Shown: positions 24,029-37,250 of the stretch, piece by piece | Layout of the letters: every line of letters begins with the position of its first letter | Position numbering within the stretch: position 1 is the first letter of the stretch | Assembly (NCBI RefSeq): GCF_040954835.1 | Contig: NC_090723.1 | Coordinates: 8,752,001 to 8,816,000 of the forward strand | Length of the DNA stretch: 64,000 nt | Direction of reading: 5' to 3' | Source: Lepisosteus oculatus | Taxonomy: Eukaryota > Chordata > Actinopteri > Semionotiformes > Lepisosteidae | Notes under the pieces: generated by a model | What the model was told of the DNA's origin: nothing | What the model saw: only the letters and a program-made list of their open reading frames with translations | The model's database searches: none | Program-made: the position numbers and the translations under genes

Positions 24029-26571
24029 CGTTTGAAGTACTGTGTACGATCAAGGCTAGTCATTACAGATCCCTGCGGCACAAGCGTTTGGAATCTCATT
24101 AAGCCCGCAATGGAGCTCGGAACGACTGGGGCCCGGCGGGAGATCAAAACAACCCGATCTCATCAAAAGGAACGACAACAAGCAGAGCATTCGTGAGGAT
24201 GCAGCGCAGCAGCACCCCAGGTTGCGCGGCAGATACGGGAGACACTCACCCAGTTCTGTCAGCCTCCGGAAGGCCGCTACAGCGGAAACAGCTCATCGGG
24301 GCTCTGAGGGAAGAACCCCAGAGCGAGAGCATGAGAGCAGGCTGGGCCGAATCCGGCTGAGCACAGGCGCACACAAGAGACCCAGACAAGTCTGCCACAG
24401 CAGGTCCAGAGAGATGGAGACACAGGAGAGATGTCAAGAGGCTGGAGCACAGAGTGCGAACACTCTGAGGCCTCTACAGGCCGACTGTGCAGGGCTACTC
24501 TAGGTCACAGTGAGGCCAGCTAAAACGACAGGGAAACTATGGGAAGGGCACAGTGACGCACACGACGCAGTATGGTAAAGCATGAAAGAGTGCAGCAAAG
24601 TAAACGCAGTAAATCTGTGGGGAAAAGAGAAGATTGCAGATTTAAAATCTCACAGGGAGAGCATGTTTCCAGTTCCTCACATCAAAAAGCTGTACCTGTG
24701 CTCCTGAACCAGGATTTGTGCTTCGTGCTTTCATTCCAACTGAGCTCCCAGTTCTGTAATTCCCCCCTTCATTGCACTAATAATGTGATTAAACCGAGTT
24801 CTTTCGTAGTCATTTCTTAAAACATGGCCTTTCAACCACAGTGTGGCACCCTATCGGATATGCACACACAACCCCTGCTGCCACAAAAAGCATCCATCTT
24901 CCTCATGCTAGCCAGGTGTGCATAACTTTATCAGTCCAAGCAATGCATAAATTCATTTCACTTTTATCTCATCTGTTGCTTTGAGGAGAGGCGCCCCAGC
25001 CCCTCACAACTGGTTCAAAACCAAAACATGGCTCTTAATGCAGTGCTGATGACCGTGCGTGTGCTGATCCATGGCTTAGGTTAACAAAACCAGTGAAGTG
25101 TCCGTGTCTGACTAGGTTTCCAAGGTCTGATCAAAGTGTCCCAAGTGTCGAACCCATGCAGCTGTATGGACGGGCTTTTCAGAGCAGTAGGAGCTGATAC
25201 GCGTGTTGAAGTCCTGGGGTCTCCTTACAGCCATGCATGAAAGGCGAGGCTATGCAGGGTGCTCAGCGAGTGGGTGGTGTTCACCTGAAGAGGAGTGACT
25301 ATAAAAAAGTGGCAATCAATCCATAAATATCTCGTTTTATTCCTTCCCTGCACGCTAAACCGCATAACAGCTCTTCAGGCTCCGCGCAGGGTCTATTGTC
25401 TCCCTTCTCCATCATTCTCGCCCGCGACACCCACAGACGCAAGGCTCTCCTTGGAAACGTTGTCCCCCCTCTCTACCGCAAAGCATGAATCACCGGCCCT
25501 TCTGCAGAGATTAACCCCCGGCACGCTGGAGCAGGACTGCCCTGCAGCGCTCCGTGGCCAAGCGACACGGAAACTCCGCCGCCCCCTCCGGCCCGCCGGC
25601 GACCGGCTGCTGTGGTACATCTCAGAGACACAGGGCCGCGCCGGAAAACGTTACAGACAGTCCCTTTCTGACAGCGGACATCTGTGGGGAGGAAGCAAAC
25701 AGGACACTTGCTTCGGGCACACAAAACACCCACTTGTACAGCAGGGTCCTGTCTGACTGCAGTCCAGCAATCTTGAGTCTTCACGGCGGGGTCCAGCTCG
25801 TCAGTATATCACCGCCCAGAGGAGAGACAGAGATAATCACCTCCTCCTGGTGCCCTGCCTCCTCGTTCTCACCACCGGCACGCAAACATTACAAACGCGC
25901 TGTGAGACGCCTCTACTACTGAGGTTTTGCAAACGTTTTGGGCAAGTAAAGATGGTCGAAATTTCTTAAAACCGGCAACAGCGGTCATAAAGAAACACAA
26001 CCCTCCCCACCCCACCACCACCCCAGAGAAGGGAATTATTTGAACTCTGTATGTCTGTGTCACGTGGCAGCCTCATTTATTAATGCCAAACAGCACTTAC
26101 AGTCAGCCAGGCTGACAGACTCTAGCACTGCAGTCTCAAGTCCCTCAATTGAAAAAATTGTATTAAACGGTGACCGTCTTGATACACAACCACTCCAGCC
26201 TGACTGATACTACTCCAGACAGATGTAGCCAGGGTTTATTCACATCTGAGAAGTATACAATGGTGGAGAGAGAAACATTTGAGCCAAACACGTCTCGATT
26301 AATGAAGAATCTTATTTCCCTTTCATGTGTAAGAGAACCTGCAAGAATGCTCAGGAATGACTATAATCCATCCAAGAACATTCAGAAAAAAAAGACCCAG
26401 TAAATGACATACATGTTAGGCATCTGCATATTTTGGAGCAGGGCGCAATTTCAATTCAATAAGAAGAATGAATACACAGTAAAAATAAATGATAAATATT
26501 GTCTGATGGAGGAATGGAATGCACAGAAGCCCTGTTCTCTGTGAGAAAGCATGGCTTGTCCTTGCCAAGGA

Positions 26572-26706
26572 CATTTTCGAGGGCAGGAAAGAGGGAGGAG
26601 AAGGAAGGAGAGGGGGGAGGGGGATGGGAAGAGAGGAGAAGAGGAGGAGGGCGCGGAGAGAGAGAGAGGAAGGGTCAGATTAGGAAAGGAAGGAAGAGCT
26701 GGAGTA
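26572..26706. repeat. Polypurine (GA-rich) tract
   Basis: About 135 bp almost entirely of G and A on the plus strand (GAGGGAGGAG-like units), with a few pyrimidine interruptions. Could adopt triplex or H-DNA structure; no gene. Confidence 0.75.
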
Positions 26707-29700
26707 AGATCTCGCCATGGAGGAGCAACAGCTGTCCTAATCCCAAATTGGAGAGACTCGGAGAGCGAGTCATTTTGACACACTGCAGAGCCCAGCCAGG
26801 GGGGCGACGCACTGACTTCCACACAATCAGGAGCGGAGACACAGGCAAACACAGGGCACACTGGCGAGGAAGCAGACCAAAGAGCTCAAAGACAGGAAGG
26901 GAGGGACAGACATGGACGACAGCAGCAGCAGGTGGGCACGTGTGCATTCCGAGGTGGCAGTGGACTCAGCGCAGACCCGGCCACCTGGAGCCCAGCTTGG
27001 CTGGCACACTGTCGATGCCTATTGCTGTGAGAGAGGACTCAGCCTCACGGCTGTCGCAGCACAATCCCTAAGTAAACAACACTGTTTGAGCAATTTGTTC
27101 AGTGCTGGCCCTTCCAAGAAACGGCATCTCAAGGAGGAGACAAGGTGAATTGAGGATTCAGTGGCCTAACCTTTCAACATGAGCAATGCCAACTGGCTAC
27201 CAGGGTCTTCGAGAGCCTGATCAAATGAAATTATCCTTCGCTTTGCCAGCTTCAGATTGCCAGCTCTCCCCCCTCCCCCCAGACAAGGGGAGCAAGGCAG
27301 ACAAACAAGAAATCACTACTCTCGATACTGCAAATCCTCCAAAAACTGCTAACACCTCTACTCTTTATTACAGCTAGAAATACCAAAGTTGCTTCTGCTG
27401 CTCCTGCCATTTCTCCTCTGACAATACTACTACAACACTGACATGTGTTCTATCTCAGTGTCGTAGGCATTTTCTCTGCCCGTTTCACTTCATCCCGAGT
27501 TTTAGACTCAAGCTGCAGATTTGCACCCCCTGACTGATGGCTTCCATCTGAGAGCGTCATCCAGCATTGTGACAGGAGATTCCAAGCCGTGACGGGCAGG
27601 TGGACAAGCTGGAAGTATTTCAGCACCAAGGACAGAGGCGCTGGGACAGAGCACGCAGAGCAGCTATCTGATGTTGCTCCAAGGTACTGGAAGTTTATTC
27701 TATAAAAAAAAAAAGATTCCTCTGCTTTCTCTCTCTCTTTCTCTGATCGCTGACTCAAGAGGGAAGCAAGGCGGTTTCACTGCTTGTGGTGACCGGGAGT
27801 TTCTAAGCCGGTCAGGCCAGGCTCAGGGCACATTCTTGCTCTGGTTGCAGATAGGTCACAAGCAGTGCTTTTCAACTTTGTTTGCACCCCCACTCTGGAA
27901 TTGAGACCGCCAGTCCTGCACGGTGAGCAGGACGAGAGGCAGACAGGCTCCTCCAACCCGTCCCCTTGAGTGCCGTTGGTCTTTCTGGAGCACTGCAGCC
28001 TCTTCCATCAGTGCCTGACAGGAGGGCAGCAACAGCACAAGCCTTCCTGCAGTCAGGAGGCTTTGTCACGGAGATCCAAGACGTCCCCGGGCAAACTTAT
28101 CCCAAACCTAAACTTTGAGTGATCCCTCGGGAACAATCAGACCTAGTCTCGAACCCACAACATCTGGGCTGATAGATCACGGAGAGCCCTTACTGGCTCT
28201 CACTTTTCAAACTGAATTCAATTCACTTCGTTTTGTCTAAGCTCAACTCAGACCAGTCAGGCTAGCAAACTGTTTCCCCGAACTGCCCCACAAGGGTAAC
28301 GTTCAGGCAATGAAATTATAATTTCCGCCCGATGTATAAACACCATTGGATTCGGCTCAAGGCTACCTGTTCTAGGTTAAGAGCAAGAGCTAAAAAAAAA
28401 AGCATATCCCACGATCAGATTCCAAATGTGCTGCTCCTTCAGAAACTGATGACTAGTGCAAGTTTACAAAACGGCACCAAACCGCAATGTAACCCACGAT
28501 GATGAGTATTGTGTTATTATGTAAGACAGCTGCGCTATTGGAAAACTAATAGGAACTGGATGCAATGACAGGGCTGGTGTCAACAATAAGAGGGCTGGTC
28601 AGCTCAGTAGCACTGTCCAATGCAGCTGGCTGGCACACTGAGGCTGAGCTGCTCCAGATATTCTCAGCTGTACCTGGGCAAGAAAAGTGCAGGACATGTA
28701 GGTAACCTCCTTTTTCAGCCCCCAGCATGTCCCCGTGAATCCCCGAGCACAGAGGAGTACCTTCTGTCTGGCGTGTGGCTCTTCCGACGGGTGCTGCCCT
28801 CCCTCCAACTCCCCTGTCCTGCCCTCCCCCCGAGAGATCTGGACACCTGCTGTGTTAGTGAGCAGCCTGAGTCATGAGAAAGCATAGCTCCCTTAACCCC
28901 TTGGGTCCGGCCTCCAAGTTAGATCGAGATTTTTTATATCTCTGGTATTTTCAATCAGTGTTTCATGTTCAGAACGTGCATGCATGCCGAAAAAAAAATG
29001 AGAATGGTTTGAACAAAACTAGAATGGTTGCCATTCTGCAAGCTGTAGTTTTTTTGGCACAGGTTCGGGAAACTAGAACTCTGGACCTCTGCACTCTGTT
29101 GTTTGTCAAAGACCAGAGGGGTGATGGAGAGATATGGAGCCCTGTAGCCCAGGCTCACGGGACAGAAGCAGGGTGCTTTGCACAAACCCTCGCACACCCA
29201 AGATCTTTACACATCTAGTGAGGAGAGCAGGAGCTCCTAGTGGATCTTTGTGACTCCTGGTTTGGCCCCTTAGGCCAGTGTAGAGCCCAAGTTGGACAGC
29301 AGGCTTAAACTGCCATCCCAGGTGCTTTCTCCTGGCATGGATGATGTTATAAGACTTGGGAAAGCAGGGAAAGCCATCGTGTAACAGTTCATCATACACA
29401 GTGACTCCTACTGCATCAGAAGCCTCAAGCCCAGCAGCAGAATGAGACACAGAGGTGAAAAGCAAAGTAGGATCACGCACTTGAAGCTCAGCACTGACTT
29501 GGCAAGCTCACAATACAACCCTTACTGATGCATGCTCATCTTCTAATGCATCTCTTAACACAATCTGTCATGATCGTTTGCTAGGCAGTTCCTTCACATT
29601 TTTTTCCAGCAACAATGATAAATGAGTTTGCATTTTTCCAGATAGTACCAGGCACACAAAAATGCACAGCAACAGAAAATGCCCATGCAGTGTTACGATC

Positions 29701-32700
29701 ACAGCGAGAATAAATAATTTCTATTACTGGCTTAGTCATTTTGTCACAGGCACAAAGGAGCACATTCCAGATTTTCTGGGAGAACATTCAGCATCTCTCA
29801 GAAGAAAAAACAACAGGCCACCTCTCTCTATGCAATCCCATGCCTTCGCTTGGAAATCAAGCACAGCACACTGCCCCGAGAACTGGCTCATGAATATTCA
29901 CACTGGCAAAATAACATTCCGCACCAACACTCACACAAGCCCCACGCTGGAGTGCATCAGACAGATAGCCCTTGATTGTCCAGAGCTTTAAGTGGCTTGC
30001 ATAATAGTACAAAGTCTAATCCAGCACAGCTTAAAATTTGGGAGAAAATAAAGAAAAGGTGAAATTAGTTTGACCTTTTACATTAAGCACTGAAAAGCAT
30101 ACGCCTTTGCTAAATGCTTTCTGGTGGCTGACGAAAGCATTGCCCGGGCATCTGCAACAGGAGAGGCCAAGACAGGTTCTATGGCCAGATGGAACACCTT
30201 AAGGTACGGTTTCTCTTAAGTGTCTCCTGAGTTGAAAGATGCACAGTGATCCTTTGCATATTGAGGTCATTATCCAAGTTAAGGGAAAAAGGATCCATAG
30301 GTAGTTCTATGTTGCCTCAGGTCATTTAGATGACCTGGGCCTGGTCCACCAGATGAGACGGAGAATCCTGGTGTTGGAATAAGCTACCCCAGCCATGATG
30401 TTGCTGAAGCCAGCACCCGGGTTTTGTTCAAGAAAAGGGCGGATGAGATCTTTGGATCAGTTACCTCCTAGCAACCAGGCAAGCTAGTCTCTTCTCATTT
30501 GTAACGCTTCTTGTGTTCTTACATCTTCGTGGGTAGAGTCAAAACCTCACTGGCTCTTCTGTCTCAGGAGGCAGGTCAGGCTGAAGAGCCACACCTCTTA
30601 GGCTTGTGGCCAGCAGACTCTTCCCTCTCTCAGGAGACGACAGGAAATGGCCAGTGGACAAGCTTCATGCAAGTCCCTGGACAGAACGGCAGGAGAGGTT
30701 GCCCAGTCTCCTCAGGGGTGAAATGGTTCAGTCTCGAAAAGAGAAAAGAGGGAGGAGGGAAATCCTTTTTACTCAGGGCTCTGGAGCTCTCTGGCCTCTC
30801 AAAGCAAATGGAGGAGGAGGCCAGGGCATCCAACAGGAATCAGAACAGAATCAATTATATCATCTGGTCCAGGAAATAATCTGAAAAAGAGCATCAGAAA
30901 TTGCAGGGATCTTCAAAACCACACAATCCCAATGCTGTGGAGGCAGCTGGTAATAAAACTGCGTTTTCCTGAAGATGTGCCTAAAATGGACCTTTTCACA
31001 AGAGCGCACAAGACACTGCCACACTCCTTTCGGTCTGGCTTGGCACCGCTGCTGCTTTGAGCTCTGCTAGGTTAAGGTATCCCTTCATTATTCAGGATAA
31101 TCTTGTTGTTTGCGCATTCAGCCAGAGCAGAGCCCTTTTAGCGGTGAATGATTTAAGTGGCAACATGAAAACTTTTGTTCTGTGTTTGCGGCTGTCCACC
31201 CTGTCGGGCCATCATCCCTGCTGCGGCGGCCCTCATCCATGCTCCGATGTCTTTCCCATGGGACAGCTAATGGCCGTCTAATTGGCCATTTTTCATTGGC
31301 CGTCCCACAGTTCCGTGCTGCTTTGTCATTGGGCTCTTACTCCGCATCCTGGTTTATACAGGTAACTCCACACTTTGTCCATGGTAATCCATAATTTTGG
31401 TCCAGTGGTTCACAACATCTCCCAGCCTCCCTCAAAGTCTCTACACATATCGGCTTGAGATTTATAGCGTTGTCTGATCCAACAACATTGGTTGGAATAA
31501 TTGAGCTTGTAACAGATCCTTGAATTAAGACAAAACGCAGTGTTTGTGTAGGCGAGACAGTAAGTTATAGAGCATTACATGGCTCATGTAATATTCATAG
31601 CCTTCCTCCGACTCCTGCCCTGCTTTGTTAATTAAAGATCCAAGAGGAAGTCTGATTTCAAGCAAAAATCACAACCGAGACAAGCTTGCTACTGCACCTC
31701 TGGTTAGCTAGTACGACAGAGGCCAAAAAACATGCATCATTGGCCATTGACGGTGTTCCCAGAGTGCCTTGCTCCATGCACGGGCCTCTGGGAACTGTGC
31801 TGACGTTTCTCCACCTGGGAGGTGTCTCGTTAGGCATGGCGCTGCCCTGCTGGAGAGGAGCTGTCAGCTGCTGCCACGGATTCGCGATGGACCCCCCCCA
31901 CCCCTGCCGCGCGACGTCGACAGCCTCCTCGCGCTTGTAAACGGGGGCAAACCGAGAGGCAGGGGCAAACCGGGGCCACCACGTCAGGGCTGTCCAGAAA
32001 CACAGGCCCCGACTCAAATCTGCCACGGCTCATTCGCTTGCTGGTTCCGTTCGGCCATGAATGACTCTGCTCTCACGGAGAACCCGGAGGTTCACTGTCA
32101 GAGAGAAAGATGCCACCACGATTGGACCCTGCATGGTTGATACGGGCTTCCTGATGCTAAGCTGGAAGTTGCCTTGTAAAGACCACATCTCGTAAGTAAG
32201 AAAATTCCAGCTTTTCATTAGGAACAAAGCAAACGTTCCAATCGGGCAACTTGTTAGTTCAGCTGTGGCTTCAGTGAAGCTGTGGAGCTGCGATGAAACA
32301 AGCAGGCGTGTAGGCTTTTGGAGCCCAGAATTAGTGTACATGACACAGAGGTAAGAACTCGTCAAATGACAAATTACTGGGTCCTCCACCAGGGCCAGCA
32401 GTCCAGCCCCATAGTTCACCCCATCTTCAAGGCCACTCCGCTGAGACTAATGCACTACTCCCCACCTCGGGGTGCCCTCTGCCCAGCACCACCCGTACCC
32501 TCACTGCAACGTTGCTGAAGAGGCTCCCTGCTAAGTCAGGGAAGATGGGATAAAGTCCCTCAGACTTCCAATATTCAACAGCCTTTCCCCCGAGTGCTTC
32601 TTCCACACAACAGGAGATCTTGAAAGTGCAGTAAACCGACGACTAGCGTAGTGTGATCTCAAAGACCGGCTTGAAAACGCGCCGTCTGCGTTCCTTCCTT

Positions 32701-32898
32701 GGAGACCAAGTTAATCCTGGAGGATTCTTGAGGAGCTGCTGCTTTTGTGTTGACTCCTGCTCTGCTCCAGTGTTTCACATTCTAAAGCCCTCCTTCCAGG
32801 TGGGCTCAGCAGCTAATCACAAAAAGAGCACACTGCCAGACTGCAGATAGTACTGAACCACTCCCAGCAGAGTCGTGCTGAAGTCCAACAGCATGAAA

Positions 32899-33540
32899 CT
32901 GGCTCTACCGCTGAGAGACCAGTGTGTAAGATCACTGCACAGCTGTATACTGGCACTACCGCTGAGAGACCAGTGTGTAAGATCACTGCACAGCTGTATA
33001 CTGGCACTACCGCTGAGAGACCAGTGTGTAAGATCACTGCACAGCTGTATACTGGCACTACCGCTGAGAGACCAGTGTGTAAGATCACTGCACAGCTGTA
33101 TACTGGCACTACCGCTGAGAGACCAGTGTGTAAGATCACTGCACAGCTGTATACTGGCACTACCGCTGAGAGACCAGTGTGTAAGATCACTGCACAGCTG
33201 TATACTGGCACTACCGCTGAGAGACCAGTGTGTAAGATCACTGCACAGCTGTATACTGGCACTACCGCTGAGAGACCAGTGTGTAAGATCACTGCACAGC
33301 TGTATACTGGCACTACCGCTGAGAGGCCAGTGTGTAAGATCACTGCACAGCTGTATACTGGCACTACCGCTGAGAGACCAGTGTGTAAGATCACTGCACA
33401 GCTGTATACTGGCACTACCGCTGAGAGGCCAGTGTGTAAGATCACTGCACAGCTGTATACTGGCACTACCGCTGAGAGGCCAGTGTGTAAGATCACTGCA
33501 CAGCTCTATACTGGCACTACTGCTGGGAAACCAGTGTACA
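32899..33540. repeat. 51-bp minisatellite, about 12.6 copies
   Basis: Unit contains CTACCGCTGAGAGACCAGTG and GTAAGATCACTGCACAGCTG. Most units are identical; a few differ by A/G in GAGAGRCC (units 9, 11 and 12), and the last, partial unit is degenerate. Because 51 is a multiple of three, and the unit has few stops, several frames are open on both strands; these are not genes. Lies inside the tbkbp1 first intron. Confidence 0.95.
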
Positions 33541-34731
33541 AAATACAGATTAGAAAAGTTGTCTAGCTGATAATAACAAGTTGTCGACAAAGCAGTACAT
33601 AACTACAAGCCCGTTAGCCGAGCACGATCTTTTACAGCAGCAGGACAGAGCGAGAGAGCACGTCAGCCGACCCCAGCTCTCTGGGTTAAAGAGAGGCGGT
33701 TGTGTTCGCTGTTCCCCGGCTAATGGACCGAGCTGACGTGTTGAATCGATCAACGAGCAATTAATTACTTACTGTCTGGTTGCCAGCAGGGTAACATTAT
33801 GGAACTGGGGACAGTGTACAGATACGCATCGTGTACATATCCGACACGTCCACGCGTTTTCATTAGAACTGCGCTCGACGCGGAGTATTAATACAGATTT
33901 TCCCCCAGTTATCATTAATAGAAATGACCGTACACAATAGAAACTCGCCACGGACAAAGGCTATAGTCGAAATCGATTTCTCATTTTATAAAAGACGGCA
34001 TTGGCCGTGCAATTAGATCACACAACGTTTCTTCTGATGAAGAGCACCCTTTTAATTTATATCTAAAAATGAAAAAGACAACCATCTCGAATGGAAATCA
34101 CTTACTGCACGTCTTGCGATACTTTGGTAGCTATTAATCAGGTTATTACAAGCGTACTAGAATCAGATATTATATATATGACTAAAGAACACGCCGATTC
34201 GCCCATCAGGAATTGAAGACACTGAAGCCTGTTTAGCCAAAGTTTTCGTTATTTCTGTCGGCTGGCACAGAAACTCACTCGCTAACCGCAAGCGTCGCCT
34301 TTAAGCGATCACCTCAGCTTTTTCCAAAACTGAGACCGATAGACTGGCTATTTCCCACGTAAAAAAAAAAGACGCGTTTATCACCGCCGTCCAAACTGTC
34401 TCCCTCCCTTGAGCAGTGTAAGAATGGCGTGTAAGAATACAGAGTGATTTTTATTCCGGTCCCAGCGCACAGCCCCCTAATAGGATCCGGTATTTTCCGT
34501 ACCGATGTTATGCATTTGTACTGCCACGAGTAAAACATGGCTGTAGTGTAGAGACGGGGAGCATTTCTTATCTTGCTTGGGGTGGGGGGGGGAAGAGAAA
34601 CCAAGCATCGGTTCTAACGGTAACGATGTGTCTTATTATTCCTATAAGCGTCTTTTGTCTCCCGCGACCCCGTCCCACTCCTGACAGGACAAGTCATGCT
34701 CACATGAACGCAAAACCGAGAGGATACTCAC

Positions 34732-35205
34732 GTTCTGCCATCGAGCTGTCCACCTCCTCCTCCTCCTCCTTCTCTTCCCCCCCACCCAGCGAAGCGCTCA
34801 CGGCCACGGGATGAAAGCCGTCCTCAGCCCCTGTTCGCTCGGCGGCTGTGCGGCAGAGGCAGGCGGGCAGCTCGCTCGCTCGCTCGCTCCCTCCGACTGG
34901 CTGGCTGGCGGTACTCCCGTCCACAACTCCTCTCTCCAGCGGCGCAGGCTGGGGGCGAGATCAGGAGGGTCCGCTGGCTGATGGGCGTGGAATCGGACGG
35001 GACGAGAGTGGTGGGGGGGGGCGGCGCGGCGGATGGCGACCTCCGGAAAAAGGCTCGTGGTCGAGAGGCAGCGCACACCTTCTCCACCAGCCCCTGCGCG
35101 TAGGCTACAAAACAGGGAAATAAATAAATCAAAACAGCTCGTCTGTTTCCTAGCCCACTTACGTATGGCATTGCATAACTTCCTGAGCACCAATGCCGGC
35201 GACGG
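34732..35205 (-). other. tbkbp1: Probable tbkbp1 first exon (5'UTR, possibly with start codon)
   Basis: A CpG-rich block ends on the minus strand in a consensus donor (GCAGAAC|GTGAGT, exon end 34732). The only ATG in the block is at 34741–34739. If this exon joins the acceptor at 21086, the reading M-A-E-L-R-A-L-M-E-S-L-F stays in frame with tbkbp1. If it joins the alternative acceptor at 21094, a stop follows and MESLF is the start. The right edge is only estimated from a TATA-like box at about 35,235. Assignment to tbkbp1 rests on strand, position and this splice compatibility, with no transcript evidence. Confidence 0.5.
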
Positions 35206-35260
35206 AGAAAACAGTTGGGAGGGGGGAAAGGCGCTATATAGCTACGTCCTGGGGTGAGCG
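35206..35260 (-). promoter_or_regulatory. Candidate tbkbp1 core promoter
   Basis: Read on the minus strand there is a CTATATAGC box at about 35,233–35,241, followed by the CpG-dense stretch that holds the candidate first exon. A TSS about 30 bp downstream would be near 35,205. This is inferred from the motif and composition only; a CpG-island promoter with dispersed starts is equally possible. Confidence 0.3.
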
Positions 35261-35931
35261 GCGCTCTGAAACGAAACTCAAGATGTTGGTCTTAATCAAA
35301 CCCCATTGTTTGCCAAGACTGTCCTTTTTCTGCGGGTGCGGTTCAAGTTGTGAATCCCTTCATCGGCAGATTTAGACTAACTTTCATCTTGGGGACCCGG
35401 CAGAGGTCTAGGGCCGGATATCAAAGAGGCGCACGATGACGACAGCGGTGACCGACCGTCGGTTCCTCCGCTAGACCCCAGGTCTCTCCCGCTAGAAACG
35501 AAAAAGAAAGAGAGGCGGCAGAGTGTGACTGCTTCGGGCACCCGGGAGGAGGAAACGTCACGAGTGGGCCGAGCAAACGTTTCGTGAAGACGCTGTGTGA
35601 GTAACCTAGGGGTTTACAGGACAGACTGAAGACAGGAGAGCCTCGGACGCACGTCACTCTAGCGGACGAAACCCACCCCGATACAATCCATGTGAATAAA
35701 AAGCCTGCTTTTTAAAAATAAAAGACCATTAATGCAAACACTGCGCTTTAAGTTATTTTTTTATATATTGACTTAAAAAATGCGAAAAGTATGTTGTTGG
35801 TTTTTTTTTTAAATGATCTTTAGCAGGAGCGCGCTCTGAACGTGTGGGTAGAAGAACGAGGAGGACCGATTCGCTACTGCAGATAGCTGGAAAACTGAAG
35901 AGGGACACTGAATATCTTTTTTTTTAAATGT

Positions 35932-36250
35932 ATTGCTGACTCTCTGTGGTCATTAAATATCCCAGGGTGTTTCTCGAGAAGAGTAGGGGTGTCACCCCAG
36001 TGTCCTGGCCAAATTTCCTCCTGGCCTTTACCAATCATGGCTTCCTAATAACCCCCGTCTCTGAACTGGCTTCATCACTCTGCTCTCCTCCCCACTGAGA
36101 GCTGGTGTGTGGGGAGTGGACTGGAGCATCATCCAGGTGGGTATGAAACAATTGTTGTGGAGGGGATCCCCATGACCTGTAAAGCACTTTGAGTGTCCAG
36201 AAAAGTGCTATATAAGTGTGAGGAATTCTTCTTCTTATTATTATTATTAC
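35932..36250 (+). mobile_element. 5S-type SINE, 3' half only
   Basis: Starts inside the body at GACTCTCTGTGGTCATTAAA, continues to the tail AAAAGTGCTATATAAGTGTG and ends in a short ATT repeat. Several small deletions against the 38-kb copy. Confidence 0.75.
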
Positions 36251-36520
36251 AGCATGATGCAAACAAAACCCTTGGCATTAACAACATAAAACAAGGGGGT
36301 AAATGGCACATTCTTGTGAACTTTATTTAGGGTGAAAGGACGAATGAATGAGTTTCTTAACATGCAGGTAAGGAGCATTGCTGGAAAGCTCTGTGAAGGA
36401 GAAGGAAGTCTCTCCTTTCGTGACATCTGCAGAGGCAGGCTTCTCTCCTCCTAACAACATAGCACGAAGGAAAGGAGAAGATTGCCCAGCCTGCAGCAAG
36501 ACAAGACACCCCAGTGAGGC

Positions 36521-37250
36521 TGTCCTGTGTGACAATGACCCGAGTGACATTGACCTGTGTGACGCTGTCCTGCGTGACACTGTCCTCTGTGACTCTGTCC
36601 TGCGTGACACTGTCCTCTGTGACTCTGTCATGCGTGATGTTGTCCTGTGTGACGCTGTCCTCTGTGACTCTGTCCTGCGTGACACTGTCCTCTGTGACTC
36701 TGTCATGCGTGATGTTGTCCTGTGTGACGCTGTCCTCTGTGACTCTGTCCTGTGTGATGTTGTCCTGCGTGACGCTGTCCTCTGTGACGCTGTCCTGTGT
36801 GACTCTGTCCTGCGTGATGTTGTCCTGCGTGACGCTGTCCTCTGTGACTCTGTCCTGCATGATGTTGTCCTGCGTGACGCTGTCCTCTGTGACTCTGTCA
36901 TGCATGATGTTGTCCTGCATGACGCTGTCCTCTGTGACTCTGTCCTGTATGATGTTGTCCTGCGTGACACTGTCCTCTGTGACTCTGTCATGCATGATGT
37001 TGTCCTGTGTGACGCTGTCCTCTGTGACTCTGTCCTGTGTGATGTTGTCCTGCGTGACACTGTCCTCTGTGACTCTGTCCTGTGTGACGCTGTCCTCTGT
37101 GACTCTGTCCTGCGTGACACTGTCCTCTGTGACTCTGTCCTGCGTGATGTTGTCCTGCATGACACTGTCCTCTGTGACTCTGTCCTGCATGATGTTGTCC
37201 TGCGTGACGCTGTCCTCTGTGACTCTGTCCTGCGTGATGTTGTCCTGTCA
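36521..37250. repeat. 15-bp minisatellite, about 48 degenerate copies
   Basis: Unit TGTCCTSYGTGACNC with transitions at fixed positions, arranged in higher-order groups of two to four units (for example alternating TGTCCTCTGTGACTC and TGTCCTGCGTGACAC). Length is a multiple of three, so the array is open in several frames; the 327-aa and 324-aa frames are artefacts. Confidence 0.95.

Larger units (their letters stand above)
21094..34731. other. Probable tbkbp1 first intron, 13.6 kb
   Basis: Intronic if the exon at 34.7–35.2 kb belongs to tbkbp1. Contents: a CpG-rich block with a plus-strand TATA box (21.3–21.65 kb), a 5'-truncated 5S-type SINE (23.55–24.03 kb), a polypurine tract (26.57–26.71 kb), fragments of the long dispersed repeat (30.35–30.85 kb), a GC/AT-patterned block at 31.06–31.40 kb and the 51-bp minisatellite. 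No exon recognised. Confidence 0.6.

Noticed and set aside
26499..27071. 190-residue plus-strand frame
   Set aside because: Runs through a polypurine tract that encodes low-complexity Glu/Gly/Arg. Not a credible gene.
32899..33540. CRISPR-like regular repeats
   Set aside because: No spacers: units are contiguous and identical, and the window is a vertebrate genome.
32813..33590. Open frames of 214–257 residues on both strands with perfect 17-residue repeats
   Set aside because: They are read-through of the 51-bp minisatellite. Several frames on both strands are open because the unit is a multiple of three and lacks stops.
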